The notes under the pieces are model-generated. The model was not told the origin of the DNA. It saw nothing but the letters and a program-made list of their open reading frames with translations, and did no database searches. From the NCBI GenBank assembly GCA_000442125.1, contig KE546977.1, positions 434,001 through 498,000 of the forward strand: DNA of 64,000 bases, written 5' to 3'. Source of the DNA: Opeltia flavorubescens. Its lineage: Eukaryota; Ascomycota; Lecanoromycetes; Teloschistales; Teloschistaceae. This document shows positions 10,534-20,080 of this stretch, piece after piece. The translations under genes and the position numbers were made by a program. The stretch's first letter is position 1. Every line of letters begins with the position of its first letter.

Positions 10534-12124
10534 TTTAACAGACTGCATACAGGGCTGTGGGCCGCGATCCCCAACTCAGCAGTTGCAGTCGCTCACATGC
10601 TTCTATCGCAGACAACCTGTTCCCTCCTTGCCATTCCGAAGAAGTTACGGTGAAGGTTATGCATTTATGTGCGAGCCAATGCTACATAGCAACCCTGCGT
10701 ACCACAAGCCAAGCTTCGTTCAAGGCAATGCCATGTTATGTTACCTTTCGGGCCATCCTACGTGCTTTGAGCATTTTCTTCCACATTCAAACAGCGGGGG
10801 CCACGTAAGGACATGCTATTCGCGTCCAGCGTCCTCTCTGAAAGTGGGGAACCCAGCATCGTTTATGAGTCGGTCTAGGAATCATCGCTGGATGAGTAAT
10901 CATTCCTTCCGACATTGAATTACCAAGGCGCTCGCCTTCTCGTTCCCTTTCGCCAGTGACAACCATCCGTTAAAACTGCCTGCCGCGTCATTAATATCGA
11001 CTTTGTTCTGCTGTACACGATATTCGCATTGCAGTCACAAGCGGATGAGGTACACAGACGAGCTCAGCTCCGGGCCCCACCGCTTCTTCTTGTCCTCTGG
11101 CCTCCTCGTCCTACATGCACCCAAGAGTCACACAACCCGCCAGTAAAGCCATGATTTTGTCAAGATGATTCACGGAGCGCCATCGAAATGTCGGCGTCGT
11201 AAATACACTTTGACCGCTCTTTCCGAGCATATTCGACTGCATCATACGCCGCTGCATCAACCTGGTGGTGTGCACGATAGCCTCTTCGCCTGACTATCGA
11301 AACACGAGCTAGCTTAGGGGCAGAGCCCAATAATAAACACTCTTTAGGCAATATTAGTAGCATATTCTTGCGCCTTGCAACCCTCCGGATGTCGTTGGCA
11401 GAGGTTTGATTCGTCGACGTGGATTGGATTCCGCATGCGAAGGCTGATGCAGCCCTACCTATAATTACTGCTAATAAAGCTTCACTTGGCTTTAGCCTTT
11501 CCGCTCATAGACACAACGCCGATGCTCGTCACTACCCGGCAGGGCTGCTAGACTTCCCAGGACCAATTGGCTGCATAGACCGGCGATGGCGTCGACTGCT
11601 TGGAATCTATAGTGAACCCATTGCCCAAACGGAGCGCTTCTATGTCGTACACGCACGCTGTAGCATGATATGGTAGTAGCGTCGTAGCAGCAGTCCCAAT
11701 TTTGGCAGCCTGCCCGGCCAGGTTCAACTGTGTTTATGCAGCTTGGCCTGCAGCAGCTCTGGCGAGAAACGCTTCTGCAGCCTGGACCCCACGAGACATA
11801 ACTGCGGGTGGATGATTAAGTCGAATCATCGCTCCCCCGGCCATGCATCCTCGCTCAGGACCATGTGCCAAACAGGGATTCGCAATTTAGATCGTCCCAG
11901 CTGCTCCATGATCGTCCACGACAATACGGGGCCTGATTCCTTGCATCCACGCCCTACTTATTAACCTGCCCGGCCTTCCCGGATTCTTCTCTTTCATCTT
12001 GACATCAAAGCCCTTTCTCTCTCACCTTCTCTCGCCCTGAAATACCCCTGAGACTGTTTCAAAGTTTCATCAACCACTCCTCCTTCTCAGCTAGCATACC
12101 GAAGAGTAGTGATTGATATTGCCT
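10534..12124. other. Intergenic region upstream of the bZIP gene
   Basis: ORFs up to 111 codons occur in overlapping frames (for example 10,583-10,918 and 11,419-11,676), but none has a domain, splice pattern or low-complexity bias typical of a gene. The last 150 bp (about 11,980-12,100) are rich in C and T, as is usual just upstream of fungal start codons, so they are likely the bZIP promoter and 5' UTR. Confidence 0.5.
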
Positions 12125-12979
12125 ATGATGCAGCATCTTCATGATATTTCTTGCTCCGTCCGCAGCTCAACCTCTCCAAAGTTCGCTACTCCACATAACA
12201 CGAGCAGTGCATTCAGCGCAAGTGCCAATCCGAATGAAGACTGGACCAAAATATCGGACCTTGCCGAGAGACGTCGAATTCAGAATCGCATTGCGCAGAG
12301 AAATTATCGTATGCTTGACCAGTTGGTGTTCATCACCAGACTCTGCAAATTAGATATCAACGTGACTAAAACATGAATAGGTAAAAAGATAAAGAGAAGA
12401 CTTGAAGACCTTGAACGGAGGGCTTCATCCCCAGATGCGTCACCAGAGCAAGTTCATCTAGACCTGGCCTCTTCACGTCGGGTCAATCCACGAAACGAGA
12501 ACACCGCAAGACGGGAAAAGCCCAAAAGCAACAAGACATCCAGACCAAACCGCCAAATGACAACTAAACATGCTGTTCCGCACTACGAGCACGATACAGA
12601 TGATCATTCGGCTCTGTTTCCTCTTCAAGCTATGAGAGACACGTCACTCTCACCGCCACCACAGCTGAGCTACTCTTATTCTCTTCCAGAGCCCGTGACA
12701 ATTGCGCCGTACACGCCAAACGCTTCCTATCAGCCTGTACCGAGCAGTTATCCGGAGTACCAAGGGCTCTCGTACTACCTACCGCCTCTACCCACAACAC
12801 TGCCGAGTATGCCAACATACGACTTTGAATCAGGGAAGCCGGAACCTCGCTTTGAGGACGATGGAATGTTTAATCACTTTCACAATCATCTGCCATATCC
12901 CTCTTTTGACGGGTTGGAGATACCGCAGCCATACCAAGACTCAAATATCCATGTAAATGAGCTTTTCTTTTATCCATGA
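12125..12979 (+). CDS. bZIP transcription factor (fungal DWTKISD-type basic region)
   Basis: Exons 12125-12308 and 12381-12979 with a 72-nt intron (gtatgc..gaatag, branch-like GTGACTAAAAC), 783 nt, 260 aa. The intron splits the Arg codon of the basic region. Residues 39-76 spell EDWTKISDLAERRRIQ, then NRIAQRNYRKKIKRRLEDLE, then RRA. This is the NxxAQRxYR DNA-contact motif followed by the start of a leucine zipper. The zipper is short and gives way to a Ser/Arg/Lys-rich stretch. The C-terminal half is rich in Pro, Tyr and Ser (for example YLPPLPTTLPSMPTYDFESG), typical of an activation region. Many Pezizomycotina genomes encode such short-zipper bZIPs; some regulate nitrogen or secondary metabolism, but nothing here shows the target. 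Two adjacent ATGs exist; the first is used. Confidence 0.85.
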
Positions 12980-13823
12980 TCAAGGCATTTCCGAGTTTTT
13001 CTTGAGGTTTCCCCGTTTCTTTCCAAGGTCTTTGACCAACGAGCAAGATGGAATATTCGCCCCAATTGTCTCTTCCTATTGTATATTATTCATGGACTGC
13101 ATGGGGCTTGTGTTTCGATGCCATTAGAATCCAGACTTCCGATTACTAACGACCACTCCCCGCCAGACGCCGACTTTATCGCACTCCCATTCCTTCGAAT
13201 ATTCTCGAGCTGGGTCTCCTGCCCCTTTTCCGGGTACACCAATTTCTGGCTCGAACTCGCCGCGGCTGGTGATACGATAAAGTCTGTTGAAGTACACTTT
13301 GGGCAAACAAGGCGCGATAGCCATCAACCAGGATGGAGGCGACATCAAAAATCACAAGAAATGTACAATGTTGTGGATAAGGAAATCCAGGGAGGGACGA
13401 TAACCTTGAAGTCTAATGAAACTTGCATGTATGATAAGCTTACTTGGCGTATAATCATCAAAGACTTGACTCTTCATTGAGAGGGAATTTCGAGAAAAGG
13501 ATGCTTTCCTCCCCAGTCCCGGTCTGGGTTGGTCTCTACGCAATTCAAGTCTCCAAAGAACGAATCGAACTTAGGGTCAAGGACATATCTAGATCTCGAA
13601 CTCTTTTACGCATAGAAGTATCTGTGATTCGCATGTTTGAGTGTCGATTTCCGCGCAAACATAAGCGCAAATTTCCCGCTGCCCAGCCTTATGACGTTAT
13701 GCCCTAAATTCGCCGGAAAGACGGTAAATCCATCGATTCTTCAAGATGCCGCCATAGCATAAGAGATATCCACGTGATACGGAAAATCCGTCGTCTTGCG
13801 TAGTCGAGCATACTGATTCTCTC
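12980..13823. other. Spacer between bZIP and NOP4
   Basis: It contains the bZIP 3' UTR and the NOP4 promoter. An ORF at 13,079-13,480 (plus) has no recognisable domain and may be non-coding. I see no RNA gene or repeat. Confidence 0.5.
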
Positions 13824-16013
13824 ATGTCACGGATGGAGACCTCCCAGAACAAGCAACCAGACCAATCCGCATCAACGACGGCTATCCAAAAGAGATCGCT
13901 GTTTGTACGCTCTTTACCGGTTTCAGCTACCACTGATAGCCTAACAACATATTTTTCCCAATTATACCCATTAAAGCATGCTATTGTGGTGTCGGATCGG
14001 ACATCAAAGGAGTCTAAAGGATACGGCTTCGTCACGTTCGCTGATCCTAGCGATGCTTTGGCAGCTTTACGAGCATTTGACGGTGCCCTTTTTGATGGAA
14101 AGAAGATCAAAGTCGAACTTGCAGAGTCACGCTCACGGATTCCTCGAGCCACTGACAAGGTCGGCCGCGATGCTCCAGCCTTGTCGTTCAAAAATACAAG
14201 CAAGACCGGCAATGAACGGCGACATCCCCAGGGTGAACCTTCACCTCGGCTGATTGTGCGAAACTTACCCTGGACTATCAGCGACTCAGAGAAACTTGAA
14301 ACGATCTTTAGACGCTATGGCAAAGTGAAAGAGGCCACCGTGCCTAGGAGAGGACCTGGATTATCGGCGGGTTTTGGTTTTGTACTTCTACGCGGACGCA
14401 AGAATGCCGAGAAGGCTCTGAAAGAAGTTAACGGCAAGGTGCTGGATGGACGAACCTTGGCTGTTGACTGGGCCGTTCGTAAAGATGTCTGGAATTCTTT
14501 ACACCAGCCTAGGGATATCGACAGTCTCCAAGCTTCTATTCAACCGGACCCCGAAGGATTGGCTGCTGCTGTTCCCACATTCGAGAATTTGGAAGCTGTT
14601 GAAAGAATAACCCCAGCGAAGGAGAACCTAGGTCCTATATCACAAGTTGCGGATGAGCCTCACACCGCAGCCGTAAAGAAAATCTCAGGAACAGGCAGGA
14701 AGACCCAGCGTAGCCCTTCCACATTGTTCGTTAGAAATGTACCTTTTACTACAACCGACGAGACTTTGGGCCAGCATTTTAGTTTATTCGGAGACCTGCG
14801 ATATGCGAGAGTGGTTGAGGATCCATCCACGGGACGTTCTAAAGGGACCGCATTTGTTTGTTTCTTAAATGAATCCGACGCGATCGCGTGTCTGGAGGGT
14901 GCACCACAAATCAGAACATCTGCCTCCGATGATAAGAAAACAGCATTTAGCCATGCCCCAGCTAACAAAAAGTCCATCTTAGAAAACACCATGGTCGATT
15001 CCTCTGGACGCTACACTATAGACGGGAGGTTACTACAAGTTTCCCGCGCTGTCAACAGAGGCGAAGCTGCTCAACTGGCAGCCGCTAGCCATTCAATCCG
15101 GGATGTCCGTGACAGGGATAAAAGGCGCCTATATCTTCTCAATGAGGGTACAATATCTAATGATACACCTTTATTCAAACGGCTTGCGCCTTCAGACGTT
15201 TCATTGCGTGAAGAAAGTGCGAAGCAGAGGCAAAGATTAGTGCAAAATAATCCTGCCCTCCATCTCAGCCTCACTCGGCTGTCAGTGCGAAATCTCCCGC
15301 GTACCCTTAACTCCAAGGCTCTCAAAGCTCTTGCGCGAGAGGCTGTTGTCGGCTTTGCTCGGGATGTCAAGGCAGGTCGTCGGCACCCGCTGTCTAAGGA
15401 AGAGCTTTCACGAGCCGGAGATTTGATGCGAGAAGCAGAGAGCGCTCGGAAAGCGAAGGGTAAAGGTATTGTAAGGCAATCGAAAGTCGTTTTCGAAGGA
15501 AGGAGCGGCGGGAAGGTGGCGGAAACTAGCGGAGCTGGACGCAGTAAAGGCTATGGTTTTATTGAGTACACCTCCCATCGGTGGGCGCTGATGGGTCTTC
15601 GCTGGTTGAATGGCAATACCATTGGCACTCAATCCAAAGTTGGAACGCCGACGTTAAGCGCTAATGATAAGAAAAAGAGACTTATTGTAGAGTTTGCTAT
15701 AGAAAACGCGCAGGTAGTTGGAAGGCGACTGGAGAAAGAGACCCGATCGCAGGGAAAAGCCAAAGAGGCCAGTGGCAACTTATTTCCACGAGCCCAAGAC
15801 AGCAAGAGTCGTGATGACAACGACTCCTCTTTGAGACAAATCGGCCTGGCGGGAGCTAAACGGAAAAGAGCCTCTGAACAGGTCCCTCGATCGCATTCAG
15901 GAGGTGCGGATTTCGTCCACGATGATGATACAAGCACCAGGGACAAGCCCGCCAAGAAGCAAAGGGTCATAGGAAGAAAACTGATGGCACGCAAGGCTAG
16001 GGAAAAGACTTGA
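13824..16013 (+). CDS. NOP4: Nop4-type nucleolar RNA-binding protein with four RRMs (60S biogenesis)
   Basis: A single exon of 729 codons. Four RRM domains are visible by their RNP2/RNP1 pairs: RRM1 at about residues 25-100 (SLFVRSLP, KGYGFVTF); RRM2 at 142-217 (RLIVRNLPW, AGFGFVLL); RRM3 at 299-410 (TLFVRNVPF, KGTAFVCF), stretched by an insertion before its last strand (DGRLLQVSRAV); RRM4 at 484-635 (RLSVRNLPR, KGYGFIEY), with a long insert between its halves. A basic tail ends in KKQRVIGRKLMARKAREK, a likely nuclear/nucleolar signal. Yeast Nop4 (685 aa; human RBM28) has this layout and is needed for 27S pre-rRNA processing and 60S subunit assembly. The long RRM3 and RRM4 inserts are normal for the family. 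The start at 13824 is followed by a second in-frame ATG three codons later. Confidence 0.93.
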   Translation: MSRMETSQNKQPDQSASTTAIQKRSLFVRSLPVSATTDSLTTYFSQLYPLKHAIVVSDRTSKESKGYGFVTFADPSDALAALRAFDGALFDGKKIKVELAESRSRIPRATDKVGRDAPALSFKNTSKTGNERRHPQGEPSPRLIVRNLPWTISDSEKLETIFRRYGKVKEATVPRRGPGLSAGFGFVLLRGRKNAEKALKEVNGKVLDGRTLAVDWAVRKDVWNSLHQPRDIDSLQASIQPDPEGLAAAVPTFENLEAVERITPAKENLGPISQVADEPHTAAVKKISGTGRKTQRSPSTLFVRNVPFTTTDETLGQHFSLFGDLRYARVVEDPSTGRSKGTAFVCFLNESDAIACLEGAPQIRTSASDDKKTAFSHAPANKKSILENTMVDSSGRYTIDGRLLQVSRAVNRGEAAQLAAASHSIRDVRDRDKRRLYLLNEGTISNDTPLFKRLAPSDVSLREESAKQRQRLVQNNPALHLSLTRLSVRNLPRTLNSKALKALAREAVVGFARDVKAGRRHPLSKEELSRAGDLMREAESARKAKGKGIVRQSKVVFEGRSGGKVAETSGAGRSKGYGFIEYTSHRWALMGLRWLNGNTIGTQSKVGTPTLSANDKKKRLIVEFAIENAQVVGRRLEKETRSQGKAKEASGNLFPRAQDSKSRDDNDSSLRQIGLAGAKRKRASEQVPRSHSGGADFVHDDDTSTRDKPAKKQRVIGRKLMARKAREKT

Positions 16014-16843
16014 TCTGATTTTTCCCATGTTCAGCTCTGTCGCTGAAGCTCGCTTCTCTCGTTCGTAGCATTCCATACCTCTCAGCTTGTTGAAGGTTAT
16101 CGATTGAGATCGGGCTTCGATTCATCGGATTACCTGTAAACTTCAGATTACGTGTCAGACGCGAATTCTTGCAACTCCTTCTTCTCGACTCGATGCGAAA
16201 GAGATGATTGGCTAGGCTCAGATGTAGCAAACCGGACGCGTACTCTTTGACGGGTGACCGCAACGTCAAGGCTCCTTCTATTGGTATTTTGCGCCTAGCC
16301 TACGCAGAAGACGGTGTCGTCAAGCAACATCAGGACTGTGTTCCAGCCAGCCCAGCGTTATGGTTTTGTTGCTGTCACATCTCACATAATTCATGAGATG
16401 CCATCTGGTCTTCTCAGCCGTCCGGCGTGCCTACATCAAGCTTCCTAAACCAGCGCTCTTCCATTTCACCTTCCAATCCATCAGCCAACGATTTCTTTTA
16501 GTCGTTTCAGGTTACTTTTGTAGCACAAGTATCATTATTCGCATTTTGGTTCTTCGCAAACCAAGGCAAACCTTTGATAGCGGAGTAAAACAGAAGATTG
16601 CCAGATCACATTTCCAGGCTCATAGGCTTGGTAAGATGCCAGAGATATGACGCGGGTTTCAGTCCAGAAAGAATGCCTCGCAGCGGCGCAAGCTCGACGA
16701 GCACGAAAGATGGAGACGACTAGTATACTCTCACATGGGAGATCGTGGGTACTGTAAGTCTTCTCGGGGAAAGTGCGAGTTTAAATCTTGTCGGCCTGCT
16801 ATCGACTCATCTTGCTAGGTTGCAACTCGATCTTTCTTGAACC
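16014..16843. other. Gene-poor spacer downstream of NOP4
   Basis: No ORF here exceeds 90 codons or shows a domain. It must include the NOP4 3' UTR. A C/T-biased stretch runs through about 16,390-16,520, without further signal. Confidence 0.5.
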
Positions 16844-17359
16844 CTATTCGGACAGTACAGTTGCGCATTGAAGAGAAAGGGCCTGGAAGTTCCAGCCATT
16901 CATAGTTCTTGCTGAGACACACCGACTGGACCAATTCTGGAACCCTAACACGGTTTTCCTCGAAGGAGGTATAATACCCCGGACACGGGATTGATGTAAT
17001 TGCTGATCGATTACCTGACAGACCGCTTCGTTATGTGCAACTTTGAGCGAATCACCTACCGATGCCGTCACCAGGTCTGTCGGCGGTTCTCGTATTGCCA
17101 CTTCGCTCGCAACGATCCCGTTCATGCTTGTTTTGGCGTGAAAGTATTGAAGCGGGAACGAGAGCAACAAAGTCAGGACTGCGATGGTTGCATTCAGCAG
17201 CGGGAGAATAAATTGGAACAACAGCGGCACCAGCAATACTATTCCCAACCAGGTCACACAAGCCCAAAACCATGACGAGCCAAGTTGACAACGAAGAAGA
17301 CAGCTCCGGTTCACAGGCACCAGGAACACAAGGCATACGCAATTGAGGCTTCTAACCAT
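16844..17359 (-). CDS. Hypothetical small membrane protein (weak candidate)
   Basis: The ORF has an ATG at 17359 and 171 codons. I do not recognise it. Residues 30-73 form a long hydrophobic stretch (WFWACVTWLGIVLLVPLLFQ followed by FILPLLNATIAVLTLLLSFP), enough for two membrane helices with a possible glycosylation site (NAT) between them. The tail is soluble and without known motifs. The N-terminus is Cys-rich (LNCVCLVFLVPVNRSCLLRC) and could be a signal anchor. It lies between NOP4 and Dap1, facing the same way as Dap1. It could be a real orphan gene, an exon of a larger gene or a chance ORF; no intron signals decide this. Confidence 0.33.
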   Translation of the reverse strand: MVRSLNCVCLVFLVPVNRSCLLRCQLGSSWFWACVTWLGIVLLVPLLFQFILPLLNATIAVLTLLLSFPLQYFHAKTSMNGIVASEVAIREPPTDLVTASVGDSLKVAHNEAVCQVIDQQLHQSRVRGIIPPSRKTVLGFQNWSSRCVSARTMNGWNFQALSLQCATVLSE

Positions 17360-17383
17360 AATTATTGGCCCTTTTTTTGACAA

Positions 17384-17923
17384 TGAACGCTGAGGCTATG
17401 ATAATCGTTTGCAAATGTCAAATCAAAATCTCTGTCATTGTACCTCCTTCGAGATTAAGCTCCTCATGCTTTCTATTGAGGCTCGGTACTTTTTCGCTTG
17501 GCGTGCATCCCAAGGATTCGAATTACACTCGTGCAAATGGAAATAGTTCGGCGCACGCTGCGAATAATAGGTGATACATGGCAGGGTTTCCTCGCAGGCT
17601 GTGTTCTCCCAATCCATGGAGTAGACGCTGTGCAGCGGCGAACAGTGTAGCACAAAGGTGTGCAACACACAAAGCGCATTAAATCCAACGACGGCTACTC
17701 ACGCAGTTACCAGCTTACATGGCATCAGGTGGCGGAAACGCGTGGGTAGCATCGTGAGTACTGATTTCGAGTAGATGTAGTCTGAACAGCTCAATTGACA
17801 GCGATGTGACAATGGGAATCTTTTACTGCCAGTAGACTCCTGTGCATTTGGAGAAACGTGTACCATCGAAGCTATCCTCCTATCCTCGATAGCCCTGAGT
17901 CGTGATATAGCTGCCTTGACTGC
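17384..17923. other. Spacer between the membrane ORF and Dap1
   Basis: Short overlapping ORFs (up to 77 codons) show no family features. Nothing else is seen. Confidence 0.5.
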
Positions 17924-18099
17924 TCAACGACTAGAAGTGGAGCTCGGATGCTGAAATGGTCTCGCGGCTCTATAATTGCATCTAAGCTCCAGCGTTTGTT
18001 TCGGCGTCTCGATGACTACGCCAGTGTCCGTAGCATTTCCGTTGTATGTTCGAGCGACACCATCCTTTGTGACTGCATAGTGCACCCAGCTTGAGCCCT

Positions 18100-18676
18100 T
18101 TACTTACGTACCTGCCCTACGATATTGTATCGTTTACTAAAGAAGGTATACCAGTCGCTGAGAACCTGCTTCTCCTTGTCGCTCAGATCCTCCCACTCGG
18201 GCCGGCAGTCTTCAGCTTTGAGAGATGACAGGGCTAATGCTCGTGAGGGATCTTTGCCGGCAAACACTACACAGACGATACAGTTTAGCCAGCTGCTCCA
18301 TTCGATCTTCAGAAGCAACAGGCGAGAAGAATAAATGGAATTGCCGTCCGTGGATGCTAATTGTAAGGAGACAGGAAGCTGGTAACGGTACGTGGTGGAG
18401 TTTTACCATGATATGAGCCTTTGGGTGCGTAAGCTGTATTACCCGAGACATCAAAGACAGTACCCTTGACGGCTACGTATGTTGGATAGGATGGATCCGA
18501 TCCTACACGAAGAAAAGACTATTAACAGCCAAATCTTACCAATCTTGAACAATACTCCTGGGGACTATACCATCACACTTTGCCAGATGAAGAAGGCTTA
18601 CAGGAGTGGTCTGAGGTGGGTCAAGTCTCGGTGGACTTTTGGGCGCAAACCCTTTAGGTTGTATGTCTTGAGCCAT
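18100..18676 (-). CDS. DAP1: Dap1/MAPR-family cytochrome b5-like haem-binding protein
   Basis: Exons on the minus strand: 18571-18676, 18407-18502 and 18100-18266 (introns of 68 and 140 nt), 369 nt, 122 aa. It reads MAQDIQPKGFAPKSPPRLDP at the start, then LAKCDGSDPSYPTYVAVKGT, VFDVSGNTAYAPKGSYHVFA and GKDPSRALALSSLKAEDCRP, ending EWEDLSDKEKQVLSDWYTFF then SKRYNIVGQV. This is the MAPR fold: Tyr-containing haem site, DVSGN..Y..GSYHVFAGKDASRALA core and the LxxKEKxxLxxWxxFF helix. Family members bind haem and support cytochrome P450 (notably Cyp51/Erg11) in sterol synthesis and damage resistance, at the ER. No N-terminal membrane helix is present. A strong donor (gtaagt at 18107) allows an in-frame alternative end: exon 3 at 18108-18266 plus an exon at 17924-18072, giving 169 aa. 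Both end forms are open. The gene starts only about 320 bp from the AT-rich block but shows no RIP damage. Confidence 0.9.
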
Positions 18677-19000
18677 ATTCTTTCTACACAGTCATTGGTG
18701 AATTGAGAATTGATAAAAATGAGTGAGATCGAGGAAGGAGGTGCCGAAGTGGCATGGTATCTAAGCACCGTCTATGGTACAAAGGACCTAATGCAAGCCA
18801 CTCTTTAGCGCTGGCTAGAGTGTTGAGCCCTATCTATCCTCTCCGACTCTTTCTAGTCTGCTAAACAAAATGCCACGATATGATATTAGAAACGTAATTA
18901 GGTATATCCTGAGGTTGTAAAACGAGCCCCGGAATTTTAGTTTAGCTCAGGCAGTTTAACTATATAGCTCCAGGAGTATATTTTATTTGAAAGCTGGTGG
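18677..19000. other. Boundary zone between the gene-rich DNA and the AT-rich block
   Basis: Ordinary composition holds to about 18,960. It then drops within about 60 bp into sequence almost free of G and C. This zone must hold the Dap1 promoter. There is no repeat or target-site signal that I can read at the junction. Confidence 0.6.
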
Positions 19001-19570
19001 AACTATAAAACTTTTTGATAATAAATTTAAAATTTATATAATAATATATTCAATTTCAAATTAATAGTTTGAAAATTTTATAAACTAGAAAAAATATATT
19101 AAAAAATTAAAATAATAAAAAAAATATTAATAATTTATAATTTATAGAAATAAAATAAAAAATAAAAAATAATTAATTGATTATAGAATAAAAATAATAA
19201 TAGATTAATATAATAAAATAAAATAAAAATAATTTTAAAATAATTTGTATACTAATTAATATTTTAATTAAAAATATCTAATAAATTTCAAATATAATAC
19301 AATAAATTAAAAAAAAATTAAAAATTAAAAATTAAAAAATAAAAAATAATAAAAATTTTTAATTTATTAATAAATAAAATTTAATTAAATAAAAAATTAA
19401 ATTATTTTATAAAATTTTTAGAAATAAAAATATATCTAATAAAAAAAATATATATTATTATTATTTTTTATTTAAATTAGTAATTAAAATAAAAAATAAA
19501 AAAAATTAAATAATTTTAAAAAGAAATATAATTATATATATATTAAAAAACGTTTTTTATTAGATTTTCA
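19001..19570. other. Unassigned extremely AT-rich sequence at the block edge
   Basis: Almost pure A/T with poly-A/T and short imperfect repeats. It could be a saturated older element. Only its last part (from about 19,545) resembles the flank of the D-family LTR copy at 47,935. Nothing else can be read. Confidence 0.4.
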
Positions 19571-20080
19571 ATATAAAATAAATATATTATATAATAGATT
19601 TAGAGTAATAGTATTATATTAAAAATAAAAAATTATTAATTTATAAAATCTATAATTAAATAAATATAGGCGGTAAAAGGCGCTAAATTTAATAAGATAA
19701 ATTTATTTAAAAAACTTTTTTTAAATTATAGTAGTTATTTAATTCTATTTATTTTATTAATTTTTTATTTATACGGTATAATTATAATAAATACCGATAA
19801 TAAATAAAACTATTAGTTTTTAATAATAGATTTTTTCTCGCTAATAAACCGCTTTTTAATTTATTCCTATTATTTAAAATTAATATTAGTAATATTAACG
19901 ATTTTATTTTAATTTAGAACTAATTTTAAATTAAAGTAGCGTTTATATTTTTTTATTAATAATTTAATATTATAAAAATAATATTTAAATATTAATTAAT
20001 TATTTTTAAATCTATAAATAATTTAATAAATAAAATATTAAATAAATTAAATTTTATTTTTATAAATATAGCGTTTATAA
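19571..20080 (-). mobile_element. Fragment F: 3' end of a D-family LTR retrotransposon
   Basis: 19,575-19,790 matches the D-family LTR (compare 47,966-48,178): both have the run ataaatataggcg..aaaaggcgctaaa and end in tatacggtata. The next about 280 bp stay collinear with D (48,190-48,470; for example the shared tttctcgctaataa). It has the same orientation as D but far more C-to-T and G-to-A changes, so it is older. Similarity to D stops being visible near 20,080. Confidence 0.7.

Noticed and set aside
13079-13480. 133-codon ORF downstream of the bZIP gene
   Set aside because: No domain and no clear start; it lies where the bZIP 3' UTR is expected.
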